From: Bacillus alkalicellulosilyticus
Lineage (GTDB): Bacteria > Bacillota > Bacilli > Bacillales > Bacillaceae_F
Reading direction: 5' to 3'
Assembly: GCF_002019795.1 (NCBI RefSeq)
Contig: NZ_KV917381.1
Coordinates: 326,001 to 390,000, forward strand
DNA length: 64,000 nt
Shown here: one piece after another, positions 40,728 through 49,162 of the stretch
How positions within the stretch are numbered: position 1 is the first letter of the stretch
How the letters are laid out: each line of letters opens with the position of its first letter
Notes under the pieces: model-generated
What the model was told of the DNA's origin: nothing
Databases searched by the model: none
The model's input: the letters and a program-made list of their open reading frames with translations, nothing else
Translations under genes and position numbers: made by a program

Positions 40728-40907
40728 ATGAGTATAAGCTTTGGAACGATGTTATACCAGCTTTTTTCTTTTGCATTTATTGGATTAATTATTTTCGGAA
40801 TCATATTTTTTATTCGCTCAATAAAGCTTCGAAATAAACAAATCGCAACACTCGAAAAGAAAATAGACCAGTTGGATAAAAAGGTTAGTCAAAACAAAAT
40901 AGAATAG
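40728..40907 (+). CDS. Small single-span membrane protein (DUF4083-like)
   Basis: ATG 40728 follows AGGGAGG by 7-8 bp and encodes 59 residues. One hydrophobic helix at about 8-29 is followed by a basic stretch and a short coiled coil ending 'LEKKIDQLDKKVSQNK'. The layout resembles DUF4083 proteins of Bacilli, which have no known function. TATAAT-like sequence near 40697 suggests its own promoter. The zinc-ribbon gene starts about 20 bp later. Confidence 0.6.
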   Translation: MSISFGTMLYQLFSFAFIGLIIFGIIFFIRSIKLRNKQIATLEKKIDQLDKKVSQNKIE

Positions 40908-40927
40908 TAGCAAGGAGTGTAACCGAG

Positions 40928-41134
40928 TTGAAAAAAAGAGGTTGTATTAAATGCGGTGGAACTGAGGCCGCGACAAAAGAAATTGCTACTACTGGCAACG
41001 GGTTATCAAAAATGTTTGATATTCAACATAACAAATTTCTAGTTGTATATTGTAAAAATTGTGGGTATTCTGAGCTTTATAATAAAGAGTCCTCGACAAC
41101 ATCCAATGTCATTGATTTCTTCTTCGGGGGATAA
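40928..41134 (+). CDS. Small zinc-ribbon protein (DUF2082-like)
   Basis: The 68-residue protein carries 'CIKCGG' at the N-terminus and 'YCKNCGYSELY' about 35 residues later, forming a four-cysteine zinc ribbon like that of DUF2082 (PF09855) proteins. It probably binds nucleic acid or protein; no function is known. It starts with TTG 40928 after AAGGAG, and is likely cotranscribed with the preceding small membrane protein. Confidence 0.7.
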   Translation: MKKRGCIKCGGTEAATKEIATTGNGLSKMFDIQHNKFLVVYCKNCGYSELYNKESSTTSNVIDFFFGG

Positions 41135-41177
41135 AAAAAACGTTTCTACTAACCTTACAGTCCAGAACAAAAGTAGA

Positions 41178-41300
41178 ATAATGAAGGCACTGAAAAGTAC
41201 AAAACAACTTTTCAATGCCTTTTATTTATATGGCAATGGCTTCACTCGTTGCATTGCAAAGAGGGAACTGTAAAATGACTTTTTTCAATGCCCTTGAAAA
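41178..41300. repeat. Composite intergenic repeat, copy 2
   Basis: It contains the exact blocks CAATGGCTTCACTCG (41234-41248) and CATTGCAAAGAGGG (41252-41265) of copy 1. GGCACTGAAAAGT pairs with ACTTTTCAATGCC (about 41186-41221), and a second stem ends near 41297. It lies between the zinc-ribbon gene and the convergent DUF2812 gene, where it can act as terminator. Confidence 0.65.
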
Positions 41301-41326
41301 TCAATCTTTTGTTGCGGCTTCGCTTT

Positions 41327-41860
41327 CTATTTATTAACACGGCTAAGTCTTGATATTTTATATAAATAAGAAACATAGGGCATACCAGTAAATACAAGCA
41401 CAACAACCGAGAATAAGAATAAAATGATCACCGTCCATTCTAGGATAGACGAGGTATATTCTAAGAGTGAAAAGTAGAATAGAATAATGGCAATTGGCAA
41501 AGTAGGAAACAATACTTTAGCCATTGCGGTCTTTTCGCGGTTATATTTATCTACTAAGCTTAGGTTATCGGTGTAAATAGGTTTTGTTCCCGTTGGGGCT
41601 TGGAAGAAATGAAGTTGGTTTGATATCGAAAAAACATGAGTCCAACCTGCTGCATCAAACATGTCAAAATACTCTTGGTCGGGGTTTAACCGATTATCCA
41701 CACTATACTCAATATCACAAGGTTCACCTTTTTGTAATGTATAGCCTAAAAAGCTAGGTTTCTCTAAAAGCCAGCCTTTTTTCGCCCACTTACTTAATTT
41801 TTTCATTTCTTTTTTCTCAGCAAAAGCTAATCCTCCACTAGCAATATATTTTGTTTTCAT
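41327..41860 (-). CDS. DUF2812 domain membrane protein
   Basis: The 177-residue protein has a soluble N-terminal domain ('MKKLSKWAKKGWLLEKPSFLGYTL' ... 'AAGWTHVFSISNQLHFFQAP') typical of DUF2812, then two membrane helices at about 117-165. In Bacilli such genes commonly sit downstream of a PadR-family regulator, as here, with a gap of only 5 bp. Function is unknown; the arrangement suggests the regulator controls its own membrane partner. The likely start is ATG 41860 in frame after GGGAGTGTAAAGAAG. Confidence 0.8.
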   Translation of the reverse strand: MKTKYIASGGLAFAEKKEMKKLSKWAKKGWLLEKPSFLGYTLQKGEPCDIEYSVDNRLNPDQEYFDMFDAAGWTHVFSISNQLHFFQAPTGTKPIYTDNLSLVDKYNREKTAMAKVLFPTLPIAIILFYFSLLEYTSSILEWTVIILFLFSVVVLVFTGMPYVSYLYKISRLSRVNK

Positions 41861-41865
41861 CTTCT

Positions 41866-42198
41866 TTACACTCCCTTTTGTTTTAAGATTTGTTCTGCAT
41901 GAGCAACCATTTCTCTCCGGCGGTCCACCTCTTTTTTTAATATCTCGATGCCATTTTCTGTGGTCACATACGTTTTCTTTTTATCGATGTTTTCTTCAAG
42001 CAAGTCAATTAACCCAGCCTCTAATAACTTTCGTAATGTTGTATATAACGAAGCAGGCCCAATCGATATCCGGTTGTTTGTTAATTCCTCAATCGATTTC
42101 ATGATGACATAGCCATGCTGAGGTTCCACTAAAGACAGTAAAATATAATAGGCTGTATCTGTTAATTCGCCCATTTCTAATGAGTCGTTACGGGGCAA
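41866..42198 (-). CDS. PadR-family transcriptional regulator
   Basis: The 110-residue protein is a short (subfamily 2) PadR regulator. A winged helix spans about 12-80 ('TAYYILLSLVEPQHGYVIMKSIEE' ... 'GPASLYTTLRKLLEAGLIDLL'), followed by a C-terminal dimerisation helix. It starts with TTG 42198, 9 bp after AAGGAG. It is cotranscribed with the DUF2812 gene. Repeated palindromes in its promoter indicate autoregulation. The effector is unknown. Confidence 0.9.
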   Translation of the reverse strand: MPRNDSLEMGELTDTAYYILLSLVEPQHGYVIMKSIEELTNNRISIGPASLYTTLRKLLEAGLIDLLEENIDKKKTYVTTENGIEILKKEVDRRREMVAHAEQILKQKGV

Positions 42199-42212
42199 AG
42201 TTTTTCACTCCT

Positions 42213-42271
42213 TATATCGTTTAATGATATATCGTTAAATGTATTATATCGTTTAATGATATAATTAGCAA
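42213..42271 (-). promoter_or_regulatory. PadR operon promoter with repeated palindromic operators
   Basis: On the minus strand TTGCTA (42266-42271), 17 bp, then TATAAT (42243-42248). The near-palindrome ATATCGTTTAATGATAT occurs at 42214-42230 and 42246-42262, with a partial copy between. One copy covers the spacer and -10 and the other lies downstream near the ribosome-binding site. The spacing of 32 bp is about three helical turns. PadR autorepression is inferred. Confidence 0.65.
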
Positions 42272-42296
42272 CCAAAATAAGCAAAAATAGGAAAAT

Positions 42297-42345
42297 GGGA
42301 GGCCACTGAAAAAATACAAACCAACTTTTTTAATGCTCTCGGAAA
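42297..42345. repeat. Degenerate copy of the CACTGAAAAA hairpin repeat
   Basis: GGGAGGCCACTGAAAAAATA and AACTTTTTTAATGCTCTC resemble the arms of the hairpin at 339-383 but have lost pairing. It appears to be a decayed copy between the padR and htpG promoters. Confidence 0.45.
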
Positions 42346-42393
42346 ATAGGCTTCTTTTTGGACATTCGATTTCCGTTTTTTAGTGGTAAATTA

Positions 42394-42459
42394 TTGACAA
42401 AAATAAGACTGTATGTAAAATAATAATAGGAATTAGCACTCGGAGACCTTGAGTGCTAA
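42394..42459 (+). promoter_or_regulatory. htpG promoter with perfect CIRCE element
   Basis: TTGACA (42394-42399), 16 bp, TAAAAT (42416-42421). CIRCE follows at 42433-42459: TTAGCACTC, a 9-nt spacer and GAGTGCTAA, an exact match to the HrcA operator. HrcA control of htpG is inferred and differs from B. subtilis, where htpG is not in the HrcA regulon. Confidence 0.92.
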
Positions 42460-42508
42460 AATAGAATATAGCTACTTATTTTAGTAAAGTTTGAAAGGAG
42501 AACTAACA

Positions 42509-44389
42509 ATGGCGAGAAAAAAGCAATTTAAAGCAGAATCCAAACGTTTATTGGAAATGATGATTAACTCTATTTATACGCAAAAGGAGATTTTCTTACG
42601 TGAATTAATCTCAAATGCAAGTGATGCAATAGACAAGCTCTATTACAAGGCCTTAACGGATGAGAACCTTCAGTTTGACCAAGACAGCTACTACATAAAA
42701 GTAACACCAAACAAAGAAACAAGAACGTTAACCATTACTGATACAGGTATTGGGATGACTAAAGAGGATTTAGAAAATAACCTTGGGGTCATTGCGAAGA
42801 GCGGTTCACTAGCTTTTAAAAATGAAAATGAAATCAAAGACGGTCATGATATCATCGGCCAATTTGGAGTTGGATTTTATTCAGCTTTCATGGTAGCTGA
42901 TGTTGTGACAGTGGTTAGTAAGGCGTATGGAAATGATGAAGCATACAAGTGGGAATCCACGGGTGCAGAAGGTTATACGATTGAGCAAGTGGAAAAGGAC
43001 TCTGTTGGAACCGAAATCACGTTAACAATCAAAGAAAATACAGAAGACGAAAATTATGACGAGTTCGTTGAACAATATCGTCTGCAATCTATCATTAAAA
43101 AATATTCTGATTTTATTCGCTACCCGATAAAAATGGATGTGACCGGCCAACGCCCGAAAGAAGGAAGCGAAGATAATGAGCTAGAGGAATATACAGAAGA
43201 GCAAACAATTAATAGCATGGTGCCAATTTGGAGAAAGAACAAAAGTGAGCTAACAACAGAAGACTACGAGAATTTCTACCAAGAGAAGCACTATGGTTTT
43301 GATAAGCCGCTTAAGCACATTCATATTAGTGTAGATGGAATGGTTCGTTATAATGCAATCCTATATATTCCTGAAAACATTCCTTTTGATTATTATTCTA
43401 AGGAATTTGAAAAAGGGCTAGAGCTCTATTCGAATGGCGTTCTCATCATGGATAAATGCTCAGACCTTCTACCAGATTATTTTAGCTTTGTGAAAGGGAT
43501 GGTTGATTCAGAAGATTTATCTCTAAACATCTCAAGGGAAATGCTGCAGCATGACCGCCAACTAAAAATGATTGCTAAGAACATTAAGAGCAAAATCAAA
43601 AGCCAACTTCAAAGTTTACTTAAAGAAGAACGTGAAAAATATGAAAAGTTCTATGAGTCATTTGGTCGCCAGCTGAAATTCAGTTTATATAATGACTTCG
43701 GGGCGAACAAAGAGGAATTAAAAGATTTAGTCATGTTCTACTCCTCAACTGAGAAAAAACTAGTGACGCTAGAAGAATATGTATCAAGAATGAAAGAAGA
43801 CCAAAAATATATCTACTATGCAACAGGTGAATCACATCAACGAATTGAACGCCTTCCACAGACTGAAATGGTTGCTGAAAAAGGCTTTGAAATTCTTTAC
43901 TTCACGGAAGATATTGATGAGTTTGCCATTAAGATTTTACGTGAATACCAAGAAAAAGAATTCAAGTCTGTATCAAGTGGCGATTTAGGAATTGAAGAAG
44001 ACAACGAGTCTACAGAGACAGAGCAAGAAGAAAACAAAGAGTTGTTTGAGGAAATGAAGAAAATCCTTTCTGGAAAAGTAAAGGACGTTCGTATCTCTAA
44101 ACGCTTACGTAACCACCCAGTTTGCATAGCAACTGAAGGTGAAGTATCGATTGAGATGGAAAAAATCCTAAAAGCGATGCCGGATAGTCAAGATGTGCAA
44201 GCGGATAAAATCTTAGAAATCAATAGCAACCATGAAGTGTTTAAGTCACTAAAAGATGCGTTTGCAAATGATAAGGAGAAACTCAGCTTGTATACGAACT
44301 TACTGTTTAACCAAGCGCTTCTCATTGAAGGCTTGCCAATTCAAGATCCTGTTGAGTTTACAAACGATATGTGCAAGATTATGGTATAA
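42509..44389 (+). CDS. htpG: Molecular chaperone HtpG (HSP90)
   Basis: The 626-residue bacterial HSP90 has an N-terminal GHKL ATPase with '[13 protein letters not shown]', '[13 protein letters not shown]' and '[16 protein letters not shown]'. The middle domain contains '[18 protein letters not shown]', with the ATP-contacting arginine, and a C-terminal dimerisation domain follows. It refolds client proteins in the cytoplasm. I start at ATG 42509 after AAAGGAG; the frame extends 6 codons upstream through that site. It is monocistronic, with CIRCE upstream and a strong terminator after it. Confidence 0.97.
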   Translation: MARKKQFKAESKRLLEMMINSIYTQKEIFLRELISNASDAIDKLYYKALTDENLQFDQDSYYIKVTPNKETRTLTITDTGIGMTKEDLENNLGVIAKSGSLAFKNENEIKDGHDIIGQFGVGFYSAFMVADVVTVVSKAYGNDEAYKWESTGAEGYTIEQVEKDSVGTEITLTIKENTEDENYDEFVEQYRLQSIIKKYSDFIRYPIKMDVTGQRPKEGSEDNELEEYTEEQTINSMVPIWRKNKSELTTEDYENFYQEKHYGFDKPLKHIHISVDGMVRYNAILYIPENIPFDYYSKEFEKGLELYSNGVLIMDKCSDLLPDYFSFVKGMVDSEDLSLNISREMLQHDRQLKMIAKNIKSKIKSQLQSLLKEEREKYEKFYESFGRQLKFSLYNDFGANKEELKDLVMFYSSTEKKLVTLEEYVSRMKEDQKYIYYATGESHQRIERLPQTEMVAEKGFEILYFTEDIDEFAIKILREYQEKEFKSVSSGDLGIEEDNESTETEQEENKELFEEMKKILSGKVKDVRISKRLRNHPVCIATEGEVSIEMEKILKAMPDSQDVQADKILEINSNHEVFKSLKDAFANDKEKLSLYTNLLFNQALLIEGLPIQDPVEFTNDMCKIMV

Positions 44390-44392
44390 CGC

Positions 44393-44442
44393 AAAAAGGT
44401 GTTCCAAAAAGTCATTCGTGACTCTTTTGGTACACCTTTTTT
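44393..44442 (+). terminator. Terminator after htpG
   Basis: AAAAAGGTG and CACCTTTTTT close a long stem with CCAAAAAGTC against GACTCTTTTGG inside. Confidence 0.9.
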
Positions 44443-44450
44443 GTGGATTT

Positions 44451-44646
44451 GGTGCTTACGGGCACACAGTCCGCTATTTCAAGAAAAATGCTTGATTTTC
44501 ACCGCAAACGGACACAGCAGCCTCTATTTTATAGTTTTAAGCGTGATTTACAGTGTTTTTTTCGAAATAAGGTCATCTGTGTCCGATAGATTAAAAAACG
44601 ATGTTTTTTGCCCAAATAGCGGACTCACGGTCCGATAGCTAGCACC
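44451..44646. repeat. 196-bp nested palindromic element
   Basis: Outer ends GGTGCT (44451-44456) and AGCACC (44641-44646) are inverted repeats. AGTCCGCTATTT (44468-44479) pairs perfectly with AAATAGCGGACT (44614-44625), and CGGACACAG (44509-44517) pairs with CTGTGTCCG (44577-44585). No coding frame is convincing. The structure suggests a MITE/REP-like non-autonomous element or a structured RNA between htpG and the esterase gene. Confidence 0.6.
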
Positions 44647-44732
44647 TACTATTCTCAAAATCAAACGGTTACTCTTTTAAGTTAAATTGTGGTAAATTAG
44701 GTGTAATACACTTTAGTAAAGGGGACATAAAC

Positions 44733-45350
44733 ATGTTTTCAAATGAAGACCGTATTTTATTTATTGGCGATAGCATTACAGATTGTGGGAGACGTGAGGA
44801 TCCAGAGCAGGTAGGAGATGGCTACGTTCGCCTGATTCGTGATTATTATTATGTCATCAGTCCAGAAGCGAATTACACAGTTATTAATAAAGGAATTAGT
44901 GGAAATCGTGTCACGGATTTAGCAGCACGTTGGAATGAGGATGTTATTCAAGAGCAACCGAACTGGGTATCGATATCGATTGGGGTTAACGACGTCTGGA
45001 GACAAATCGATGGTTACACAGGAGAACAGGTTCTTATTGATGAGTTTACACAAATTTATTCGCAATTGTTAACGGCTGTAAAAGAAAAGACAAAAGCAAA
45101 ACTAATCCTGATGGAACCAACGATTATTGAAGAAGATATTAATTCAAAGGGAAATCAACTTCTTGTTCCATATGTGGAAGCGGTGCATCAGTTAGCCAAA
45201 GACTTCGATGCCATTGTGGTTCCAACCCATCAAGTTTTCAAAAGCTATCTAGAACTCAATACCGGGATTCAACTTACGACTGATGGAGTTCATATGACAT
45301 CGGTTGGAAATATGTTAATGGCACAAACGTGGCTAGAAGCTGTTCGATAA
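44733..45350 (+). CDS. SGNH/GDSL-family esterase (Axe2-like)
   Basis: The 205-residue protein has block I 'FIGDSITDCG' with the nucleophilic serine, block II glycine 'NKGISGNRV', block III asparagine 'SIGVNDVWRQ' and block V 'DGVHMTSVG' with the Asp-His pair. It closely follows the pattern of Geobacillus acetylxylan esterase Axe2, so it may deacetylate imported plant oligosaccharides. No signal peptide is visible. AAAGGGG precedes ATG 44733. The glutaredoxin-like gene follows after 14 bp. Confidence 0.88.
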   Translation: MFSNEDRILFIGDSITDCGRREDPEQVGDGYVRLIRDYYYVISPEANYTVINKGISGNRVTDLAARWNEDVIQEQPNWVSISIGVNDVWRQIDGYTGEQVLIDEFTQIYSQLLTAVKEKTKAKLILMEPTIIEEDINSKGNQLLVPYVEAVHQLAKDFDAIVVPTHQVFKSYLELNTGIQLTTDGVHMTSVGNMLMAQTWLEAVR

Positions 45351-45364
45351 GAAAGGGGAAGACA

Positions 45365-45604
45365 ATGGGAATAACAGCAATCGTTTATTCAACAAAAGGT
45401 TGTATTGAATGTGATTATGTCAAACAAATGCTTGATGCTGAACACATTGAATATGAAGTGCGTGATGTTCTTGCGAATAAGGAATATCAACAAGAGGTTG
45501 AAAAATTTGGATTCTTAGGCGTTCCAGTTACGGTTGTGGGAGGAAAAGCGGTAAAGGGGTTTAACCCCGAATTAAAGGAATTAATCGAGCTGGCCAAAAA
45601 GTAA
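45365..45604 (+). CDS. Glutaredoxin-like (NrdH-type) protein
   Basis: The 79-residue thioredoxin-fold protein has the redox motif 'CIEC' at about 12-15 ('YSTKGCIECDYVKQML'), the cis-proline in 'GVPVTVVGGKAVKGF' and a typical final helix. It would act as a dithiol reductant, for example for a reductase partner. I start at ATG 45365 after AAAGGGGAAG; the longer frame runs inside the esterase gene. A small zinc-ribbon gene follows. Confidence 0.85.
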   Translation: MGITAIVYSTKGCIECDYVKQMLDAEHIEYEVRDVLANKEYQQEVEKFGFLGVPVTVVGGKAVKGFNPELKELIELAKK

Positions 45605-45625
45605 CGGATGGTAGGGGTAAGTTCA

Positions 45626-45769
45626 ATGCTTGAAAAGGTCGGGATTTGTAAAGTATGTAAAAAGAACATATTCTGTGACAACGGCTTTCTCCAGGGCGTG
45701 GTAAATGAAGACAAAACGCTAGTTTGTTTTTCATGTAATCCTCTTACCGAAAAGCAGAAGTCAAAATAG
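45626..45769 (+). CDS. Very small four-cysteine zinc-ribbon-like protein
   Basis: ATG 45626 encodes 47 residues with C8-x2-C11 and C34-x2-C37 (plus C17), spaced as in a minimal zinc ribbon. TAGGGGT lies 8-10 bp upstream. An in-frame ATG at 45608 would add six residues but lacks a ribosome-binding site. It lies 22 bp after the glutaredoxin gene and 14 bp before the next gene, so it fits the operon. I do not recognise a named family. Confidence 0.6.
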   Translation: MLEKVGICKVCKKNIFCDNGFLQGVVNEDKTLVCFSCNPLTEKQKSK

Positions 45770-45782
45770 GTAGGTATTATAT

Positions 45783-46502
45783 ATGAATGTGAATATTGAA
45801 GGGGTTACAAATGTAGCAGAGGCCATAACTTCTCTACTAGCCTATGGAATTATCTTTCTCCTATTCTATCGACTATACATGAAACAAGAAAGTAAGCCGG
45901 TTATTTGGAAAGCGATTGTTGTGGCACTCGTTGGCTTTTTTACGTTTTCAATTCATTGGGAAGAATCATTTCGTATACCGATTCTACCACTTGGGGTTTG
46001 GATCGTGTTGTGGTATGCAAAAGCAAGAAAAGGGGCTTGGAAGAGATATCGTAAATTTGCTTGGCTAGGCTTTTTCTCTAACTTTATTTTTCTAGTACTA
46101 TCATTACTGACGATTTTGCTTCAAGATGCATTTTATCCAAAACAACACCCTGCTACTTACTTAGCAAGTTTTGAAGAGGTTGAGATCATTTCAATACATC
46201 CATCCGCAATGGAAGGGGTCCAAATAGACGAAGCTCGTTTGGAAGAAGCAATTGATAATCTTGTTGTCAAACCGATAAACGGTATTCAATGGTACAATGA
46301 TATGACTTTACACTATGACACAATGGAAGTAGCTGAAAAGTTTCCGTATATGTTAACGGGTGTTTCCGCAAAATGGGGAAGTGGAATTGATGTGACTATA
46401 TATGTTGAACATGACGGACAAGGCTTGCTCATTACGACGAAACAAACCCAGCTATATATGCGTTCGAATCAGTCGCTTTTCAAGGAGGCTGAGACAGAGT
46501 GA
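45783..46502 (+). CDS. Hypothetical membrane protein
   Basis: The 239-residue protein has about four membrane helices in residues 10-120 ('AITSLLAYGIIFLLFYRLYM', 'FFSNFIFLVLSLLTILLQ'). A soluble, probably extracytoplasmic C-terminal part of about 120 residues contains 'GVSAKWGSGIDVTIYVEHDGQGLLI'. I do not recognise the family. It overlaps the next gene by 4 bp, and the two are co-translated. Together they may form a membrane-anchored pair with extracytoplasmic domains. Confidence 0.65.
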   Translation: MNVNIEGVTNVAEAITSLLAYGIIFLLFYRLYMKQESKPVIWKAIVVALVGFFTFSIHWEESFRIPILPLGVWIVLWYAKARKGAWKRYRKFAWLGFFSNFIFLVLSLLTILLQDAFYPKQHPATYLASFEEVEIISIHPSAMEGVQIDEARLEEAIDNLVVKPINGIQWYNDMTLHYDTMEVAEKFPYMLTGVSAKWGSGIDVTIYVEHDGQGLLITTKQTQLYMRSNQSLFKEAETE

Positions 46503-47251
46503 AAAGAAAACTATTACTAGTAATTGGCGTCCTAATTATGGTCCTACTAATTGGGAGTTATATCCTTTCAACTCCAGTAACACCAACTGCTTTTCCTACA
46601 GAGGAGGAGTTAGTTTCGAGAATGAATAGCGCGATGAGTCGTACAGATATTGAAATTCAGGATATTCTCTTTCTTGACGATGAACATGTCTTTGTTCCTT
46701 TTATTGTAACCGATGATATCCGTGGAGTTAGCTATTGGTCATGGGAAAAAGATAAGTGGATACTCAATGAAATAGAAGATAGGGGAGAGCCTAAATTATG
46801 GAGGCTTGACCCAAGTGATTATTCCACTGCTTTTCTTGTATGGAATGTACAGCCGAAAGAGTATCCGGTAGAAATGGCTTTTTATCTTATCCAGGATCGC
46901 AATGCTAGAGGTGGGTATGCGTATAATTCGTATACTCCAAGAATACAAATGGAAGAAACAGTGATGGTTGAAGAAACATCATATGGTATCTTACGATTGC
47001 CTACTACATGGCAAACGGTGATAAAAGAGGCTACCATTGGGCAAAACCTTTCAAGTTCAGACTTTTTTGATTTTTACGATTATCACACAGATAGTATTTA
47101 CGTTGGCCATCTAGCACGTAATCTAAAAGGGGAAATAGATTATTTTGATACCCAAAACTATACGTCTAGTTACCAATTTAACACAATACATCTTGACTAT
47201 GTACAATATTTAAATGATATTGACCTAGAGATTAAACCCAAAGAACAATAG
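46499..47251 (+). CDS. Hypothetical membrane-anchored extracytoplasmic protein
   Basis: The 250-residue protein has an N-terminal signal anchor at about 4-24 ('LLLVIGVLIMVLLIGSYIL') and an extracytoplasmic domain without cysteine. 'VPFIVTDDIRGVSYWSWEKDKW' may form a beta-propeller-like or all-beta fold, but no family is recognised. It starts with GTG 46499, overlapping the preceding stop codon in the GTGA arrangement. A terminator follows. Confidence 0.65.
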   Translation: MKRKLLLVIGVLIMVLLIGSYILSTPVTPTAFPTEEELVSRMNSAMSRTDIEIQDILFLDDEHVFVPFIVTDDIRGVSYWSWEKDKWILNEIEDRGEPKLWRLDPSDYSTAFLVWNVQPKEYPVEMAFYLIQDRNARGGYAYNSYTPRIQMEETVMVEETSYGILRLPTTWQTVIKEATIGQNLSSSDFFDFYDYHTDSIYVGHLARNLKGEIDYFDTQNYTSSYQFNTIHLDYVQYLNDIDLEIKPKEQ

Positions 47252-47252
47252 A

Positions 47253-47294
47253 AAAACAGATATCGCTCTTATCAAAGAGTGGTATCTGTTTTTT
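47253..47294 (+). terminator. Terminator after the membrane-anchored protein gene
   Basis: AAAACAGATATC and GGTATCTGTTTTTT form the outer stem, with CTCTT/AAGAG inside. Confidence 0.88.
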
Positions 47295-47339
47295 AACTAG
47301 TGTAGACTTGAACAAGTTAATGAAAAAAGGATGAACAAC

Positions 47340-48281
47340 ATGCAAAAATATGAACCCCACTATTATATATACACCCTATCTTTTACCGATGAAGAGCAAG
47401 AGTTATGTGAGTTAGAAATGAGGGCTTTATTTGGAATGCAGCCTACAACAAATCTCCTCACAACCACTCGTAAAATAAACCCGAGTCGTAGTCCATTTAT
47501 AAATGAGCGCCTTGGTGTGTTAGTGACTGCTTCGTCGTTTCATCACTTGCTTGAACAATTGCCAGTGTTCAAGTTTGAAGAATCATTCAAAGTGACCTTT
47601 ATCCAAAATCGCTCTATGAAGAAAACGCCTTACAAAGAGAGAAGAGAAATTGAAAAAAGGGCAGGCTTGCTGATTAAGGGAAGGGTTCATTTGCAACAAC
47701 CAGATTTGCTATTAGCTGTGATGCAAGTTCCAGAGGGATGGGTATTCGGGATATATCATAAAGCCGAACCGATTTGGCATAGGCATCAGGATAAGCCTCA
47801 CCATTATTCCACAGCGTTAAGTACACGTGTAGCGAGAGCTCTAGTTAATATCGCCGTTCCAAACCCTCAGGGGATTAAAGCGATTGACCCATGCTGTGGA
47901 ATTGGGACAGTACTAATTGAAGCTCTTTCCATGGGTATTGATATCGTAGGTAGTGATATCAATCCGTTAGTTCTTCAACAAACGAGAGAGAATATAGCGC
48001 ATTTTGACTTTAATACAGAGGTAACTAAATTAGATATAAGAGAAGTCACGGGAAAGTATGATGTTGCGATTATCGATATGCCTTATAATTTGTGCTCCGT
48101 TTTATCAGATACAGAGAAACTTGAGATGCTTCAAAGTGCGCGCAATTTTTCAAAAACAGCAGTCTTTGTCACCATTGAACAACTTAATCATGTGATTGAA
48201 AAAGCAGGATTTAAAGTGGTAGACCGCTGTGTTGTAAAAAAAGGAAAAACATTTTTGCGAGAAATTATCATGTGTAATTAA
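47340..48281 (+). CDS. TRM11-like SAM-dependent methyltransferase
   Basis: The 313-residue protein has an N-terminal region of about 150 residues that may be a THUMP-like RNA-binding part. A Rossmann methyltransferase follows, with the SAM loop 'AIDPCCGIGTVLIEAL', acidic 'GSDINPLVL' and the catalytic motif 'IDMPYNL', a variant of the (D/N)PPY motif that acts on exocyclic amino groups. TRM11 relatives methylate guanosine 10 of tRNA. I start at ATG 47340, 9 bp after AAAAGG; ATG 47331 abuts it. It converges on the AraC gene. Confidence 0.78.
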   Translation: MQKYEPHYYIYTLSFTDEEQELCELEMRALFGMQPTTNLLTTTRKINPSRSPFINERLGVLVTASSFHHLLEQLPVFKFEESFKVTFIQNRSMKKTPYKERREIEKRAGLLIKGRVHLQQPDLLLAVMQVPEGWVFGIYHKAEPIWHRHQDKPHHYSTALSTRVARALVNIAVPNPQGIKAIDPCCGIGTVLIEALSMGIDIVGSDINPLVLQQTRENIAHFDFNTEVTKLDIREVTGKYDVAIIDMPYNLCSVLSDTEKLEMLQSARNFSKTAVFVTIEQLNHVIEKAGFKVVDRCVVKKGKTFLREIIMCN

Positions 48282-48300
48282 ACATCGCATTACACATGAT
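48267..48300. terminator. Hairpin formed by the ends of two convergent genes
   Basis: ATCATGTGTAAT (48267-48278) and ATTACACATGAT (48289-48300) form a perfect 12-bp stem. Each arm lies inside the last codons of one of the two convergent genes. No good U-tract follows on either strand, so it may block convergent polymerases or protect 3' ends. Confidence 0.55.
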
Positions 48301-49162
48301 AGCCCTTTCGATACTCTATTGGAGAAACCCCTTTACGTTCTCGGAATACCCTGGAGAAGGTTTTATAAGAACCAAACCCAGATTCAAGTGCAATTTCTGA
48401 GATATTCAATTCAGTCGTTACGAGTAAGCTGCAAGCATGTCGAATTCGTAAGTCATGAAGAAAATCAACAAAAGTCTGGCCGAGCTTCGATTTAAACAAG
48501 TCACTCAATGAGGATACACTTAAGTGGAAGTGTTGTGCGATGAGTGGCAAGGATAGGCGTTCTCGGTAATGCACATGAATGTATTGAATAATATCCCATA
48601 TGACTGCTTTTTCTTTCTTTTTATTGGATACATCTCTTGCAGGAATTGAGACAGCTGGACGGCGAAAGCGGTCAAAGGTAATAATGACTTCCACTAGCTT
48701 AGCGATGATTAGTTCTTGCTTCCATAGCCTATCTTGCTCGTATTCGCTTACAATGTCTTCAACGATTCCTTTTATTTTTTCATAGATTTCACCTTGGAAT
48801 TGAATGAAAGCAGGAAGTTTTTCGTCAGCTTCAAATAGTAAATGATTAATTCCCTGGTAACGGCTTGTTGATGTGAACAGTTCCATTCCAAAATTGCAAT
48901 TTATAAGTTGTAACGTTTGTCCTGGATCCGTAACGATTTCATGTATTTGATAAGGCATCACAAACGTAAAGGTACCAGGCTTCATCGGATGAACGGTGTC
49001 GTTAATCAATTCATAGCCAGAGCCAGCAACAACTAAAGAAAATTCAAAAAAATCGTGTCGGTGAGCTTCGAATCCTGCTGTTAGGATTTTACGGTCGATA
49101 TGTAAGGGAAACGTTGAATTGATAGAAGGGAATTCGGTTAAATGTTTAGGTATAGATGTCAT
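48290..49162 (-). CDS. AraC-family transcriptional regulator
   Basis: The 290-residue protein has an N-terminal cupin-like ligand-binding domain ('FEAHRHDFFEFSLVVAGSGYELI') and a C-terminal double helix-turn-helix ('LSLPLIAQHFHLSVSSLSDLFKSKLG' and 'ISEIALESGFGSYKTFSRVFRERKGVSPIEYR'). It is divergent from an oxidoreductase/isomerase pair, 121 bp away, which it probably activates in response to a sugar. I start at ATG 49162 (MTSIPKHL) after AAGGGAG; the upstream 14 codons run through the ribosome-binding site. Confidence 0.9.
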   Translation of the reverse strand: MTSIPKHLTEFPSINSTFPLHIDRKILTAGFEAHRHDFFEFSLVVAGSGYELINDTVHPMKPGTFTFVMPYQIHEIVTDPGQTLQLINCNFGMELFTSTSRYQGINHLLFEADEKLPAFIQFQGEIYEKIKGIVEDIVSEYEQDRLWKQELIIAKLVEVIITFDRFRRPAVSIPARDVSNKKKEKAVIWDIIQYIHVHYRERLSLPLIAQHFHLSVSSLSDLFKSKLGQTFVDFLHDLRIRHACSLLVTTELNISEIALESGFGSYKTFSRVFRERKGVSPIEYRKGYHV

